Shown here: in pieces, positions 9,092 through 16,178 of the stretch
Position numbering within the stretch: position 1 is the first letter of the stretch
Layout of the letters: every line of letters starts with the position of its first letter
Assembly: GCA_900543055.1 (NCBI GenBank)
Contig: UQQI01000020.1
Location: forward strand, 1-27,198
Source of the DNA: an uncultured Mollicutes bacterium
GTDB taxonomy: Bacteria; Bacillota_I; Bacilli_A; RF39; UBA660
Reading direction: 5' to 3'
Length of the DNA: 27,198 bases
Made by a program: the position numbers and the translations under genes
The notes under the pieces: generated by a model
What the model was told of the DNA's origin: nothing
What the model saw: the letters and a program-made list of their open reading frames with translations, nothing else
The model's database searches: none

Positions 9092-9097
9092 ATTATA
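9092..9097 (-). promoter_or_regulatory. Probable -10 element for the acetate kinase paralogue
   Basis: A perfect TATAAT on the minus strand (9097-9092) lies 31 bases before the ATG and downstream of the ackA terminator. No good -35 box is seen at 17 bases, so only the -10 is supported. Confidence 0.45.
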
Positions 9098-9121
9098 CTA
9101 CAATCATATAATTAAAGAAAG

Positions 9122-9145
9122 AAAAAAGATTGGACTAGCCAATCT
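9122..9145 (-). terminator. Rho-independent terminator of ackA
   Basis: On the minus strand AGATTGG (9145-9139) pairs with CCAATCT (9133-9127) around a five-base loop, and a run of six T follows. Confidence 0.8.
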
Positions 9146-9149
9146 CTAA

Positions 9150-10343
9150 TTATTTACATAATTCATATGTATCTTTAATAATCATAATTTCCTCGTTTGT
9201 TGGAAGAACATAAACTGGAATACTAGAATCTTCACTAGTAATAATTCCTTCATTTACATCTTTAAATCCTGCAATTGAATCATTTACTTCTTCATTTAGT
9301 TTTAATCCTAAGCAAGAAAGTTTATTAACAATATCTGCTCTTGTTTCACTACCATTTTCAAGAACTCCAGCAGTCATAACAATAGCATCTACTTTTCCTT
9401 CTAATTCAACGTAATATTGTGAAATATAACGAACAATTCTATCAACATACATATCTAATGCTAATTTAGCATTTTCATCTCCATCAGCAATTGCTTTTTC
9501 AACATCTCTATTATCGTTAAATCCACAAATACCAAGAAGTCCACTCTTCTTATTATAAGATGAAGATACTTCATCAACTGAAAGACCTGCTTCTTCAATC
9601 ATATATTCAGTAATAGATGGATCAATTGAACCACAACGAGTACCCATCATTAATCCATCAACTGGAGTAAGACCCATTGTTGTATCATAACATTTACCAT
9701 TCTTAATAGCACTAATACTTGCTCCACTACCAACATGGCAAATAATTAAATTAACATCTTCCTTACCTAATCTTTCTTTCATTTCTGTAGTAATGTATTT
9801 ATGGCTTGTACCATGGAAACCATATTTTCTAACACCATACTTAGTATACCATTCCATTGGAACTGGATACATATAATTTACTTTAGGCATTGTTTGATGG
9901 AATGCTGTATCAAATACTGCAACCATAGGAACATTTGGTAAAGCTTCTTTCATCGCTTTAATACCTGCTAAATTTCCAGGATGATGTAATTTAGCAAATT
10001 TAGTTAAACTCTCAATATCAGAAATTACTTGATCATCAATTAAAACTGAATCCGCATATTTTTCACCACCATGAACAACTCTATGTCCAACTGCTGCTAT
10101 TTCATCCATACTTTCAACTGCACCATATTTAATTAATTCATCAATTAAAACTTCAACAGCCTCAGTATGATTTTTTAAAGGCTTCTCTCCTTTTATTTTC
10201 TTTCCATTAACTTTAGTATTCCAAAAACTATCATCAGCACCTATTTTTTCAATATAACCACTAATAATAACTTTCTCTTCAGGCATTTCAACTAATTGAA
10301 ATTTTAAAGAACTACTACCTGCATTAACACATAATAACTTCAT
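9150..10343 (-). CDS. ackA: Acetate kinase
   Basis: A 397-residue protein of normal family length that interconverts acetate plus ATP and acetyl phosphate plus ADP in the cytoplasm, normally paired with phosphotransacetylase for fermentative ATP formation. Conserved elements: VNAGSSSLKFQ (6-16), GHRVVHGG with R88, KLHHPGN with H120, VFDTAFHQT with D145, FHGTSH with H177, GTRCGSIDP with R236, and TNEEIM near the C-terminus. Two small departures are HVGSGAS where HLGNGAS is usual (Asn to Ser), and Ser for Asp after GTRCG. No pta gene is in the window. It is monocistronic, with a strong promoter and its own terminator, and AAGGAGATG supports the start. A second, degenerate copy follows directly. 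Confidence 0.95.
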   Translation of the reverse strand: MKLLCVNAGSSSLKFQLVEMPEEKVIISGYIEKIGADDSFWNTKVNGKKIKGEKPLKNHTEAVEVLIDELIKYGAVESMDEIAAVGHRVVHGGEKYADSVLIDDQVISDIESLTKFAKLHHPGNLAGIKAMKEALPNVPMVAVFDTAFHQTMPKVNYMYPVPMEWYTKYGVRKYGFHGTSHKYITTEMKERLGKEDVNLIICHVGSGASISAIKNGKCYDTTMGLTPVDGLMMGTRCGSIDPSITEYMIEEAGLSVDEVSSSYNKKSGLLGICGFNDNRDVEKAIADGDENAKLALDMYVDRIVRYISQYYVELEGKVDAIVMTAGVLENGSETRADIVNKLSCLGLKLNEEVNDSIAGFKDVNEGIITSEDSSIPVYVLPTNEEIMIIKDTYELCK

Positions 10344-10368
10344 TTTGCATCTCCTTTTTCTAAAATTT

Positions 10369-10397
10369 AAAATATCAAAATAGTACTAATTTGTCAA
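10369..10397 (-). promoter_or_regulatory. Sigma-A promoter of ackA with flanking inverted repeat
   Basis: A perfect TTGACA (10397-10392), a 17-base spacer, then an extended -10 TGA-TATTTT (hexamer 10374-10369) lie 25 bases before the ackA ATG. A 7-bp inverted repeat, AATAGTA/TACTATT (10404-10398 and 10385-10379 on the minus strand), brackets the -35 box and could be an operator or a weak terminator for the gene upstream. Confidence 0.75.
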
Positions 10398-10399
10398 TA

Positions 10400-10813
10400 C
10401 TATTCAAAATGATATTTCCTAGTATTTATACCACATTTATTTAGTCTTTTAATACATTTATTTAAAGGTAAATCCAATATATCAGGATAAACACTTTGAA
10501 CTTTCTCACTAGAAGTAAAATCCATTAAATTATCTATGACTATATCTTTTTTATCATCAACACATCTAAATGGTTCAAATACCTTATCTTTATATAAAGA
10601 CCAATAATACTTATCAGTACCTGTAAGTAATATACAATATAAATCTTTATTATTCTTAATTAAAAATAAATTATCTATTAAATTTTCTCTATTCTCATTT
10701 AATAAATAATGATTATTACTTATAAAACTATAAATACTTTCTATTTCAATATTTTTACTAAATAAAAATTCAATTACATCACTATATTCTTCTATCATTT
10801 TGATTTTCTCCAT
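10400..10813 (-). CDS. Hypothetical partner of the HipA-like kinase
   Basis: About 137 residues, not recognised, with no membrane segment. It starts MEKIKMIEEYSDVIEFLF and ends INTRKYHFE. I chose the ATG at 10813-10811 because AGGGTGAT stands five bases before it; a GTG nine bases further upstream is part of that ribosome-binding site and unlikely to be the start. The gene begins inside the 3' end of the kinase gene (32-base overlap in a different frame), so translation is probably coupled and the two proteins likely act together. It has no helix-turn-helix visible to me, so it is not an obvious HipB-type antitoxin. Confidence 0.7.
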   Translation of the reverse strand: MEKIKMIEEYSDVIEFLFSKNIEIESIYSFISNNHYLLNENRENLIDNLFLIKNNKDLYCILLTGTDKYYWSLYKDKVFEPFRCVDDKKDIVIDNLMDFTSSEKVQSVYPDILDLPLNKCIKRLNKCGINTRKYHFE

Positions 10814-11849
10814 AATTATCACCCTTCATATACTTATTAATCTCACTCTTTATATAATTTAAATTGTTTTCATACAAATCAGTTATATAAAAATAAACAT
10901 CATTTCTCATTGTAATACTATATTTATCTTCTAATTTCTTTATAGTTTTTTCTAAATAATCAACATCACAAATTTCACACATAGAAGATAAAATAGAAAT
11001 AAAATCAATTTCTTCTGATTCTAACATTTCTTTTAAACAATCAACATTAGAATTATTACCACTATAGTTATATGATAAATTAAATCCTTTATAAGCTTTT
11101 ATTAAATTTTCATTTTTTAACCTTTTATAATCCTGTATATCTCTAAAATAATCAGTACATCTTTTATTCATATCAAAATGTTCTAATCCAAAAGAACAAT
11201 TGTTGTCGAATATAGGTGAAAATGTATATTTACCATCTTTTTTTATTAATCCATAATTATTAGGATGTCTATCTTGCTGCATTGTAATCATATCAAAACA
11301 TAAAAGTATTGCTAAATTATATTTAATATTCTTTTTTTCTTCTTCACTAATTTTTTGATTTTTATTGATTATTTCACACATATCTTTAAAATTGTTTAAT
11401 TTTTTAGAACAAGTTTTTGAAACATTTTCTTTATTTTCCCTAGCAATATTCTCTGCCTTTTCTGTAATTGCCTGTGAAATATTATTATCTATTGCTCTTT
11501 GAATAAGTTCATTTCCGTGAATTAATTCATCATTTTCTTTTATAAAAGATTTTGTTAAAAAACCTTTTTTATCATTAAAACTAGCAAGACCATATTTTGC
11601 ACATTTTATTCCTAACTCATCAGCAAATTCTTTTGACAATAATTCTCCACACATATTATATTCAAATTCTTTTGTTTTTTTAAACAAATATCTTTCAATA
11701 CCGTCATCTATCCACAATAAAGCATTAACTCCGTTTCCTTCAAATTCTATATTTTTTTTATTATAAAACTCATCTAAATCACCATTAAACGAATAATCAA
11801 ACTTATCTTTTAAATATTTTTCTATATCGACTATACCATTATCTATCAT
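10782..11849 (-). CDS. HipA-like Ser/Thr protein kinase
   Basis: A 355-residue protein with the catalytic signatures of the HipA/CtkA-like kinase group: RYLFKKT with the candidate ATP Lys (57-58), a following Glu-containing helix, the catalytic loop QDRHPNNYG (192-200, D193 and N198) and the metal-binding FDNN (214-217) of SPIFDNN. It lacks a recognisable HipA N-subdomain 1 and is closer to the stand-alone kinases found in Bacillota. HipA proteins phosphorylate targets such as glutamyl-tRNA synthetase and cause growth arrest, but many relatives have unknown targets. The ATG follows GGTTGGTGATTAA, and a TATAAT (11875-11870) inside the T tract of the preceding terminator may be its -10. An overlapping small gene follows it. 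A toxin role is possible but not shown. Confidence 0.72.
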   Translation of the reverse strand: MIDNGIVDIEKYLKDKFDYSFNGDLDEFYNKKNIEFEGNGVNALLWIDDGIERYLFKKTKEFEYNMCGELLSKEFADELGIKCAKYGLASFNDKKGFLTKSFIKENDELIHGNELIQRAIDNNISQAITEKAENIARENKENVSKTCSKKLNNFKDMCEIINKNQKISEEEKKNIKYNLAILLCFDMITMQQDRHPNNYGLIKKDGKYTFSPIFDNNCSFGLEHFDMNKRCTDYFRDIQDYKRLKNENLIKAYKGFNLSYNYSGNNSNVDCLKEMLESEEIDFISILSSMCEICDVDYLEKTIKKLEDKYSITMRNDVYFYITDLYENNLNYIKSEINKYMKGDNYGENQNDRRI

Positions 11850-11874
11850 TTAATCACCAACCTACACTAATTAT

Positions 11875-11908
11875 AAAAAAAAGAAGAATTATTAAAGTAT
11901 AATTCCTC
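11875..11908 (-). terminator. Rho-independent terminator of the SASP gene
   Basis: On the minus strand GAGGAATTAT (11908-11899) pairs with ATAATTCTTC (11892-11883) over a six-base loop with one G-T pair, followed by eight T. Confidence 0.8.
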
Positions 11909-11919
11909 ATTTTAGTAAA

Positions 11920-12135
11920 CTATTTACTTCTAGTATTCTTTTTAGAAGTTGATTTTACTTTACCATTTTGAACTAATCTTTTAGTCATTTCTCCACCAAC
12001 ACTACCGTTAGCACGACTACTAGCATCTGCTCCTAAATTAACACCAAATTCATTAGCGATTTCATATTTCATAGAATCAGTTGCTTTCATACCATTAGTT
12101 CTGGCATTTCTTGCATTTTTCTTTGGTCTTGCCAT
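11920..12135 (-). CDS. Alpha/beta-type small acid-soluble spore protein
   Basis: A 71-residue protein carrying both SASP signatures: KYEIANEFGV (23-32), which includes the GPR germination-protease site after Glu25, and SRANGSVGGEMTKRLV (40-55), the DNA-binding helix region. The N-terminus (ARPKKNARNARTN) and the C-terminus (STSKKNTRSK) are more basic than in the typical protein. SASPs coat and protect forespore DNA and are degraded to amino acids on germination. The ATG follows a strong GGAGGTGAG. A forespore-type promoter lies directly upstream and a terminator follows, so the gene is monocistronic. Confidence 0.95.
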   Translation of the reverse strand: MARPKKNARNARTNGMKATDSMKYEIANEFGVNLGADASSRANGSVGGEMTKRLVQNGKVKSTSKKNTRSK

Positions 12136-12153
12136 AATCTCACCTCCTAAAAT

Positions 12154-12182
12154 TAGGATGTAAAATTATTTAAATTTTATAC
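12154..12182 (-). promoter_or_regulatory. Forespore (sigma-G/sigma-F type) promoter of the SASP gene
   Basis: On the minus strand GTATA (12182-12178) fits the -35 consensus GHATR, and after 17 bases CATCCTA (12160-12154) fits the -10 consensus CATNNTA. A start about seven bases later gives a short leader containing GGAGGTGAG. The -10 also forms half of a small inverted repeat CCTAA/TTAGG reaching the ribosome-binding site, probably by chance. The consensus is known from Bacillus subtilis; the match is direct, its use is inferred. Confidence 0.75.
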
Positions 12183-12189
12183 ATTATTT

Positions 12190-13374
12190 TTATAATAAAT
12201 CTGAAAACTCATTATTAACTACATCATTTACTTGAATAGTATTTAAGGAATCAACAGCTTCATTTATTAATCTATCATAATCAAATTTGTTTTCTTCTTT
12301 TATTGCAGTTTCAATTTTTGGATTAATTGCAGGATGTTTTGGAACAAATACTGTACAACAATCTTCATATGGTAAAATACTTGTTTCATATGTCTCTATT
12401 TTTCTAGCAATATCCATTATTTCTAATTTATCAAGACATGCAAGCGGTCTAATAACAGGCATATTAGTAACACTATTAATAACACTCATACTTGTTAAAG
12501 TTTGACTAGCAACCTGTCCCACACTTTCTCCATTTATAATTGCAAGTCCATTATACTTAGTAGCCAATTTTTCCATTATTCTATACATCATACGACGCAT
12601 AATTGTTATACAGTAATCTTCTCTACAATTTTTATATATTTCTTCTTGAATAGTCGTAAAATTAACTATATGAAGATTAATATGATTAGTATAACTTGAT
12701 AATTTTCTACATAAAGTAATTACTTTTTCACGAGCTTCTAAACTAGTATGAGGAATAGCTTCAAAATAAACTGCATCTATTACAATTCCACGTTTCATTG
12801 CTAAATAACCAGCAACAGGCGAATCAATACCACCAGAAAGCATAAGCATCCCTTTTGGCTGTGTACCAACAGGATAACCTCCACTTCCATTAAAAGAGTT
12901 ATAATAAATATAAGTACCATCTTCTCTAATTTCTACTTTTAAAAGCAAATCGGGATTATGAACATCAACCTTTATATTAGGTACATTCTTAAGAATCATA
13001 CCACCTAGTATTCTGTTTAAATCTCCACTATGTATTGGGAAACATTTATCACTTCTTTTAGTATCAACCTTAAAAGTATTAAAATTAGTATTAGAAACAA
13101 CTTCCATAACTGTACTCTTAATAGCATCTTCATCACTATCACATAAATATGCAATATTAAAAGTATGAATACCAAATACCTTTCCAACTATTTTTACTAT
13201 ATCATCCAAATCCTCATCTCTAAACTTAATAGTCATCTTTGCTCTATCTTTATTAATAGAAACATCATACATACCTAATTTAGATTTTACATTATTGTAC
13301 AAAGTATTAATAAAGAAATTACGATTTCCTTTCTTAGTACTTAATTCACCGTATTTTATTAAAATAACTCTCAT
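12190..13374 (-). CDS. thiI: tRNA 4-thiouridine synthase ThiI
   Basis: A protein of about 394 residues, matching the Bacillus-type ThiI that lacks a rhodanese domain. It begins MRVILIKYGELSTKKGNR, followed by the ferredoxin-like and THUMP domains, then the PP-loop SGGIDSP (180-186) of the ATP-pyrophosphatase domain and a C-terminal PYEDCCTVFVPKHP whose Cys is the likely sulfur-carrying residue. ThiI adenylates U8 of tRNA and inserts sulfur delivered by a cysteine desulfurase; in some bacteria it also serves thiamin synthesis. I chose the ATG at 13374 because GGAGG stands at the right distance; an in-frame ATG 21 bases upstream has no such site and lies close to the probable -10. No partner desulfurase gene is in the window. 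Confidence 0.94.
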   Translation of the reverse strand: MRVILIKYGELSTKKGNRNFFINTLYNNVKSKLGMYDVSINKDRAKMTIKFRDEDLDDIVKIVGKVFGIHTFNIAYLCDSDEDAIKSTVMEVVSNTNFNTFKVDTKRSDKCFPIHSGDLNRILGGMILKNVPNIKVDVHNPDLLLKVEIREDGTYIYYNSFNGSGGYPVGTQPKGMLMLSGGIDSPVAGYLAMKRGIVIDAVYFEAIPHTSLEAREKVITLCRKLSSYTNHINLHIVNFTTIQEEIYKNCREDYCITIMRRMMYRIMEKLATKYNGLAIINGESVGQVASQTLTSMSVINSVTNMPVIRPLACLDKLEIMDIARKIETYETSILPYEDCCTVFVPKHPAINPKIETAIKEENKFDYDRLINEAVDSLNTIQVNDVVNNEFSDLL

Positions 13375-13395
13375 ACTGCTACCTCCAACGTTCAT

Positions 13396-13401
13396 ATTTT
13401 A
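13396..13401 (-). promoter_or_regulatory. Possible extended -10 element for thiI
   Basis: TGA-TAAAAT on the minus strand (hexamer 13401-13396) is an extended -10 with one mismatch, 21 bases before the chosen thiI start. No clear -35 is visible, which is usual for extended -10 promoters. Confidence 0.4.
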
Positions 13402-13492
13402 TCATATAAAAAGAAAAAAAGATATATAAATATAATCAAAATAATTCTGTAAAATTATTGTAAAAAGTAAGCAATAAATGTCAATAATGTAA

Positions 13493-13953
13493 ATTAACAC
13501 TATATTGACAAAATACAAATTATATACAACTGAAGATGGAATAGTTCCACTTACAGGTCTAGTAATTCAACTAAACTATTATAAAAAATCTGGATTACTT
13601 AAATACATAAAACAAGATTTTTATAATTACTAATAATAGTTTTTTCATCTTAACTGAAGTAGAAAAATTAATTAATATAAAATGAAAAAATTTACAAATC
13701 AACTATATCTATTGTTTTAGAAGCATCATTAGAACTAATAGGATGTAATAAGAAAATGGATTTTCAAGTAGAAGGAAAACAAGTTCATAAATATATAACT
13801 AAAAGTAGATTTAATACATATAAAAATACTAAATATGGAAATTTATAAGATTTAGTTTGAACAGATACAACAAAATAAAATACAAATGTACATGATATAA
13901 CTTATAAGTATCAAGCATATAAATTAGTTGTAAATAATAAAGAAATATTCTAA
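13493..13953 (+). pseudogene. Decayed plus-strand coding remnant of unknown family
   Basis: The gap 13396-14042 holds no intact gene but shows protein-like plus-strand translations in two frames. Frame one, open from 13493 to a TAA at 13631, reads in part YTTEDGIVPLTGLVIQLNYY. A second frame from about 13690 to 13953 reads STISIVLEASLELIGCNKKM, later KSRFNTYKNTKYGNL, then in-frame TAA, TGA and TAA, and ends YKLVVNNKEIF. The continuity of protein-like composition across stops, a frame change near a poly-A run at 13685-13690, and the opposite orientation to both neighbours suggest a frameshifted, stop-interrupted relic. I do not recognise the family. A remnant of a mobile element or of a surface protein are both possible. 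Confidence 0.45.
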
Positions 13954-14004
13954 AAAAAGAAAATTAGAGAAAACTAATATTAAAAATAATAATTATATTT
14001 AAAC

Positions 14005-14043
14005 AAAAAGAACAAACTCAAAAATAAAGAGTTTATTCTTTTT
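14005..14043. terminator. Terminator of the F1-like ATPase operon
   Basis: AAAAAGAACAAACTC (14005-14019) pairs with GAGTTTATTCTTTTT (14029-14043) in a 15-bp stem with one mismatch on this strand (G-T wobble on the minus strand) over a nine-base loop. It directly follows the last gene of the minus-strand operon and has T-rich 3' arms in both directions. Confidence 0.8.
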
Positions 14044-14573
14044 TAAACATTACTTTTACTTTTAATATATTTATTAGTTTTAATAATAGAATTAAAATTT
14101 CTTAAAAATATAAAACTCATATACAAAGTTATAAACATAGATAATAAAAATATAATAATATTAACATACCAATAGTTACCTACATCCATTAAATAACTAA
14201 AAAATATATTTTTAGAATATAATATTAGAAAAATCAGAGCATAATTAATAACATCAATAAAAATCTTTATAAAATGACCATTAAGTAAATCAAATATAAT
14301 TATTGGCATAAATAATATAATTACATTAATAAAAGTAAATTCATTTATGAATAAAGAACTAACTACAATAAAATATTCAAGTAAAAGTAACGAAATACTT
14401 ACTATATCTTTATTAGTTAATTCAATAAATAAACCATAAAACTTTATATTATTTTTATTAATTTCCTTTTTTAAATTCTTTTTAAACATCAAGAAAATAC
14501 CAATTATAAATATTGGGAAAATTATTGCAAAAGGAACTAATCTAATCATTTCATATATGAATTCATCAAACAT
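14043..14573 (-). CDS. Multi-pass membrane protein at the end of the F1-like operon
   Basis: A 176-residue, very hydrophobic protein with about five membrane segments (near residues 11-30, 55-75, 78-97, 103-122 and 134-157) and short basic loops. I do not recognise a family. It starts two bases after the epsilon-like gene, so it belongs to the ATPase operon and is the only clearly polytopic protein in it. Subunit a of normal ATP synthases is also a five- to six-helix protein, but it is longer and carries an essential Arg in a LRLFGN-type helix; here the most similar stretch, IIIFDLLNGHFIKIF, has no Arg. It may be the stator membrane element of this machine or an unrelated accessory protein. 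Confidence 0.75.
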   Translation of the reverse strand: MFDEFIYEMIRLVPFAIIFPIFIIGIFLMFKKNLKKEINKNNIKFYGLFIELTNKDIVSISLLLLEYFIVVSSLFINEFTFINVIILFMPIIIFDLLNGHFIKIFIDVINYALIFLILYSKNIFFSYLMDVGNYWYVNIIIFLLSMFITLYMSFIFLRNFNSIIKTNKYIKSKSNV

Positions 14574-14575
14574 AA

Positions 14576-14815
14576 TTATTCTCCATCAATAATAACATTA
14601 AATTCATTATTTGAATTTACATAATATGCATCTACATCTTTATATTCTATAATATCATCATTTACTTCTATAGAAAATTCTCCAGTTATTCTTCCCATTA
14701 TTGCAATATAGTCTTTTAAAATTAATAAATTATAGTCCTTACTCTTTATTCTAATAGCACTTACATCTTCTAATTTTCTTAAACCTTTTTTTAAAGTAAA
14801 TATCTTGACTATCAT
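14576..14815 (-). CDS. Truncated epsilon-like subunit of the F1-like ATPase
   Basis: A 79-residue protein, against about 130-140 for ordinary AtpC. The identification rests on its position after beta and on a beta-strand-rich sequence (AIRIKSKDYNLLILKDYIAI, then GEFSIEVNDD and NNEFNVIIDGE) resembling the N-terminal barrel domain of epsilon, the part that binds gamma. The two C-terminal helices, which inhibit ATP hydrolysis in normal enzymes, are absent. The ATG overlaps the beta stop codon in ATGA, showing translational coupling. Similarity is weak by eye, so the call is mainly contextual. Confidence 0.6.
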   Translation of the reverse strand: MIVKIFTLKKGLRKLEDVSAIRIKSKDYNLLILKDYIAIMGRITGEFSIEVNDDIIEYKDVDAYYVNSNNEFNVIIDGE

Positions 14816-16173
14816 AAGCTTAATTCCTTTAAAGTACCAACATATAAAAATTTAGACTCATCAACACTATCATATTTACCTGAAAGTATTGCTTCTACAT
14901 CATCTAAAATATCTTCTGTTTTTACAAATTTACCGGGTATATTTGTATAGTCTTGAGCAACAAACATTGGTTGCGTAAAATAATTTCTTAATTTTCTTGA
15001 TCTATAGAATACTGATTTATCATCTTGACTTAATTCATCAATTCCAAGTACTGCGATTATTTCTTCTAGTTTTTCATATCTTGTTAAATATTGAAGTACT
15101 TTTTGTACTAAATCATAATGTCTTTGTCCTACTCTATCAACGTCTATTAATTTAGATGATGTTTTAAATATATTAATTGCTGGATAAAGACCTTTTTCAG
15201 CAACTTTTCTATCTAGTACTATTTGACCATCCATATGAGAAGTAATTGTCTGAACTGCTTCGTCATTTAAATCATCTGCTGGTACATAGACTGCTTGAAA
15301 AGATGTAATAGAACCATGCTCTAAAGAATTTATTCTCTCTTCTATTTCAGAAACATCACTTGCCATTGTAGTAGGATATCCATTTTCAACAGGAATCCTT
15401 TTTAATTCTGTAGAAATTTCACTTTTTGCTTGGACAAAACGATATATATTATCAATAAATAGTAATACATCTTGTTGTTTATTATCACGTAAATATTCAG
15501 CAAGAGTTAATCCAGAATAAACTGCCTTCGATCTAGATACAGGATTATCTCCCATCTGTCCAAAAACAATACTTATTTTATCAAGTAGATCAGAGTCTTT
15601 CATTTCATTATATAACTCTTTACCTTCACGGGATCTCTCACCTACACCAACAAATACAGCATTTGAATTATGAGACATGTATAAGTTATTAATAAGTTCC
15701 TTTATAACAACAGTTTTTCCAACCCCTGCTCCTCCAAGAAGTCCCATTTTAAACCCCTTAGAAATAGGAGCAAAAAAATCAATTGCTTTTATTCCGGTAG
15801 GAAGTGTAGAATAATCAACTTTTAAATTCGAAAGATTAATATCATTATTATAAATATTCTTTCTCTTAGGTTCCTCTATTACAGTACCATCTATTAAATC
15901 ACCATAACTATTAAATACTCTTCCTAATATATTATCAGAATACTCAATAGTTAATCCATCACTATACTTAGTAACAGGAAGTCCTCTTTTTAAACCAATA
16001 ACACTAGAAAGTGGAATAGCAGTAATTGTATTATTATTAATTTCCATTACTTCAAACTTATACAATTTATCCCCAATAGTTGTGGATAAAATATCACCAA
16101 TCTTGAAATCCTGTGGAATTTCACAATAAATTTGAATATTAATATCAGAAATAGCTATTATTTTATTTATCAC
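14812..16173 (-). CDS. F1-like ATPase catalytic beta subunit
   Basis: About 453 residues, close to canonical AtpD. All catalytic signatures are present (numbered from the GTG three codons upstream): P-loop GGAGVGKTV (150-158), GERSREGKELY with catalytic Glu182, Walker B LLFIDN (240-245), QAVYVPADDLND (296-307) and DELSQDD (382-388), the DELSEED equivalent contacting gamma. It should bind and hydrolyse ATP at the alpha-beta interface. I prefer the GTG at 16173 because AGGTGA lies five bases ahead; another GTG nine bases upstream, overlapping the gamma stop as GTGA, is part of that site. The operon lacks a normal ion-translocating membrane part, so hydrolysis and not synthesis is the likely direction. 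Confidence 0.93.
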   Translation of the reverse strand: MINKIIAISDINIQIYCEIPQDFKIGDILSTTIGDKLYKFEVMEINNNTITAIPLSSVIGLKRGLPVTKYSDGLTIEYSDNILGRVFNSYGDLIDGTVIEEPKRKNIYNNDINLSNLKVDYSTLPTGIKAIDFFAPISKGFKMGLLGGAGVGKTVVIKELINNLYMSHNSNAVFVGVGERSREGKELYNEMKDSDLLDKISIVFGQMGDNPVSRSKAVYSGLTLAEYLRDNKQQDVLLFIDNIYRFVQAKSEISTELKRIPVENGYPTTMASDVSEIEERINSLEHGSITSFQAVYVPADDLNDEAVQTITSHMDGQIVLDRKVAEKGLYPAINIFKTSSKLIDVDRVGQRHYDLVQKVLQYLTRYEKLEEIIAVLGIDELSQDDKSVFYRSRKLRNYFTQPMFVAQDYTNIPGKFVKTEDILDDVEAILSGKYDSVDESKFLYVGTLKELSL

Positions 16174-16178
16174 ACTAA

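Noticed and set aside
12287..12699. Two overlapping plus-strand frames opposite thiI
   Set aside because: Both are antisense to conserved ThiI sequence, without ribosome-binding sites or family features.
14043..14573. Calling the five-helix protein subunit a of an ATP synthase
   Set aside because: The essential Arg-containing helix cannot be found and the length is well short of the family; only the operon position supports it.
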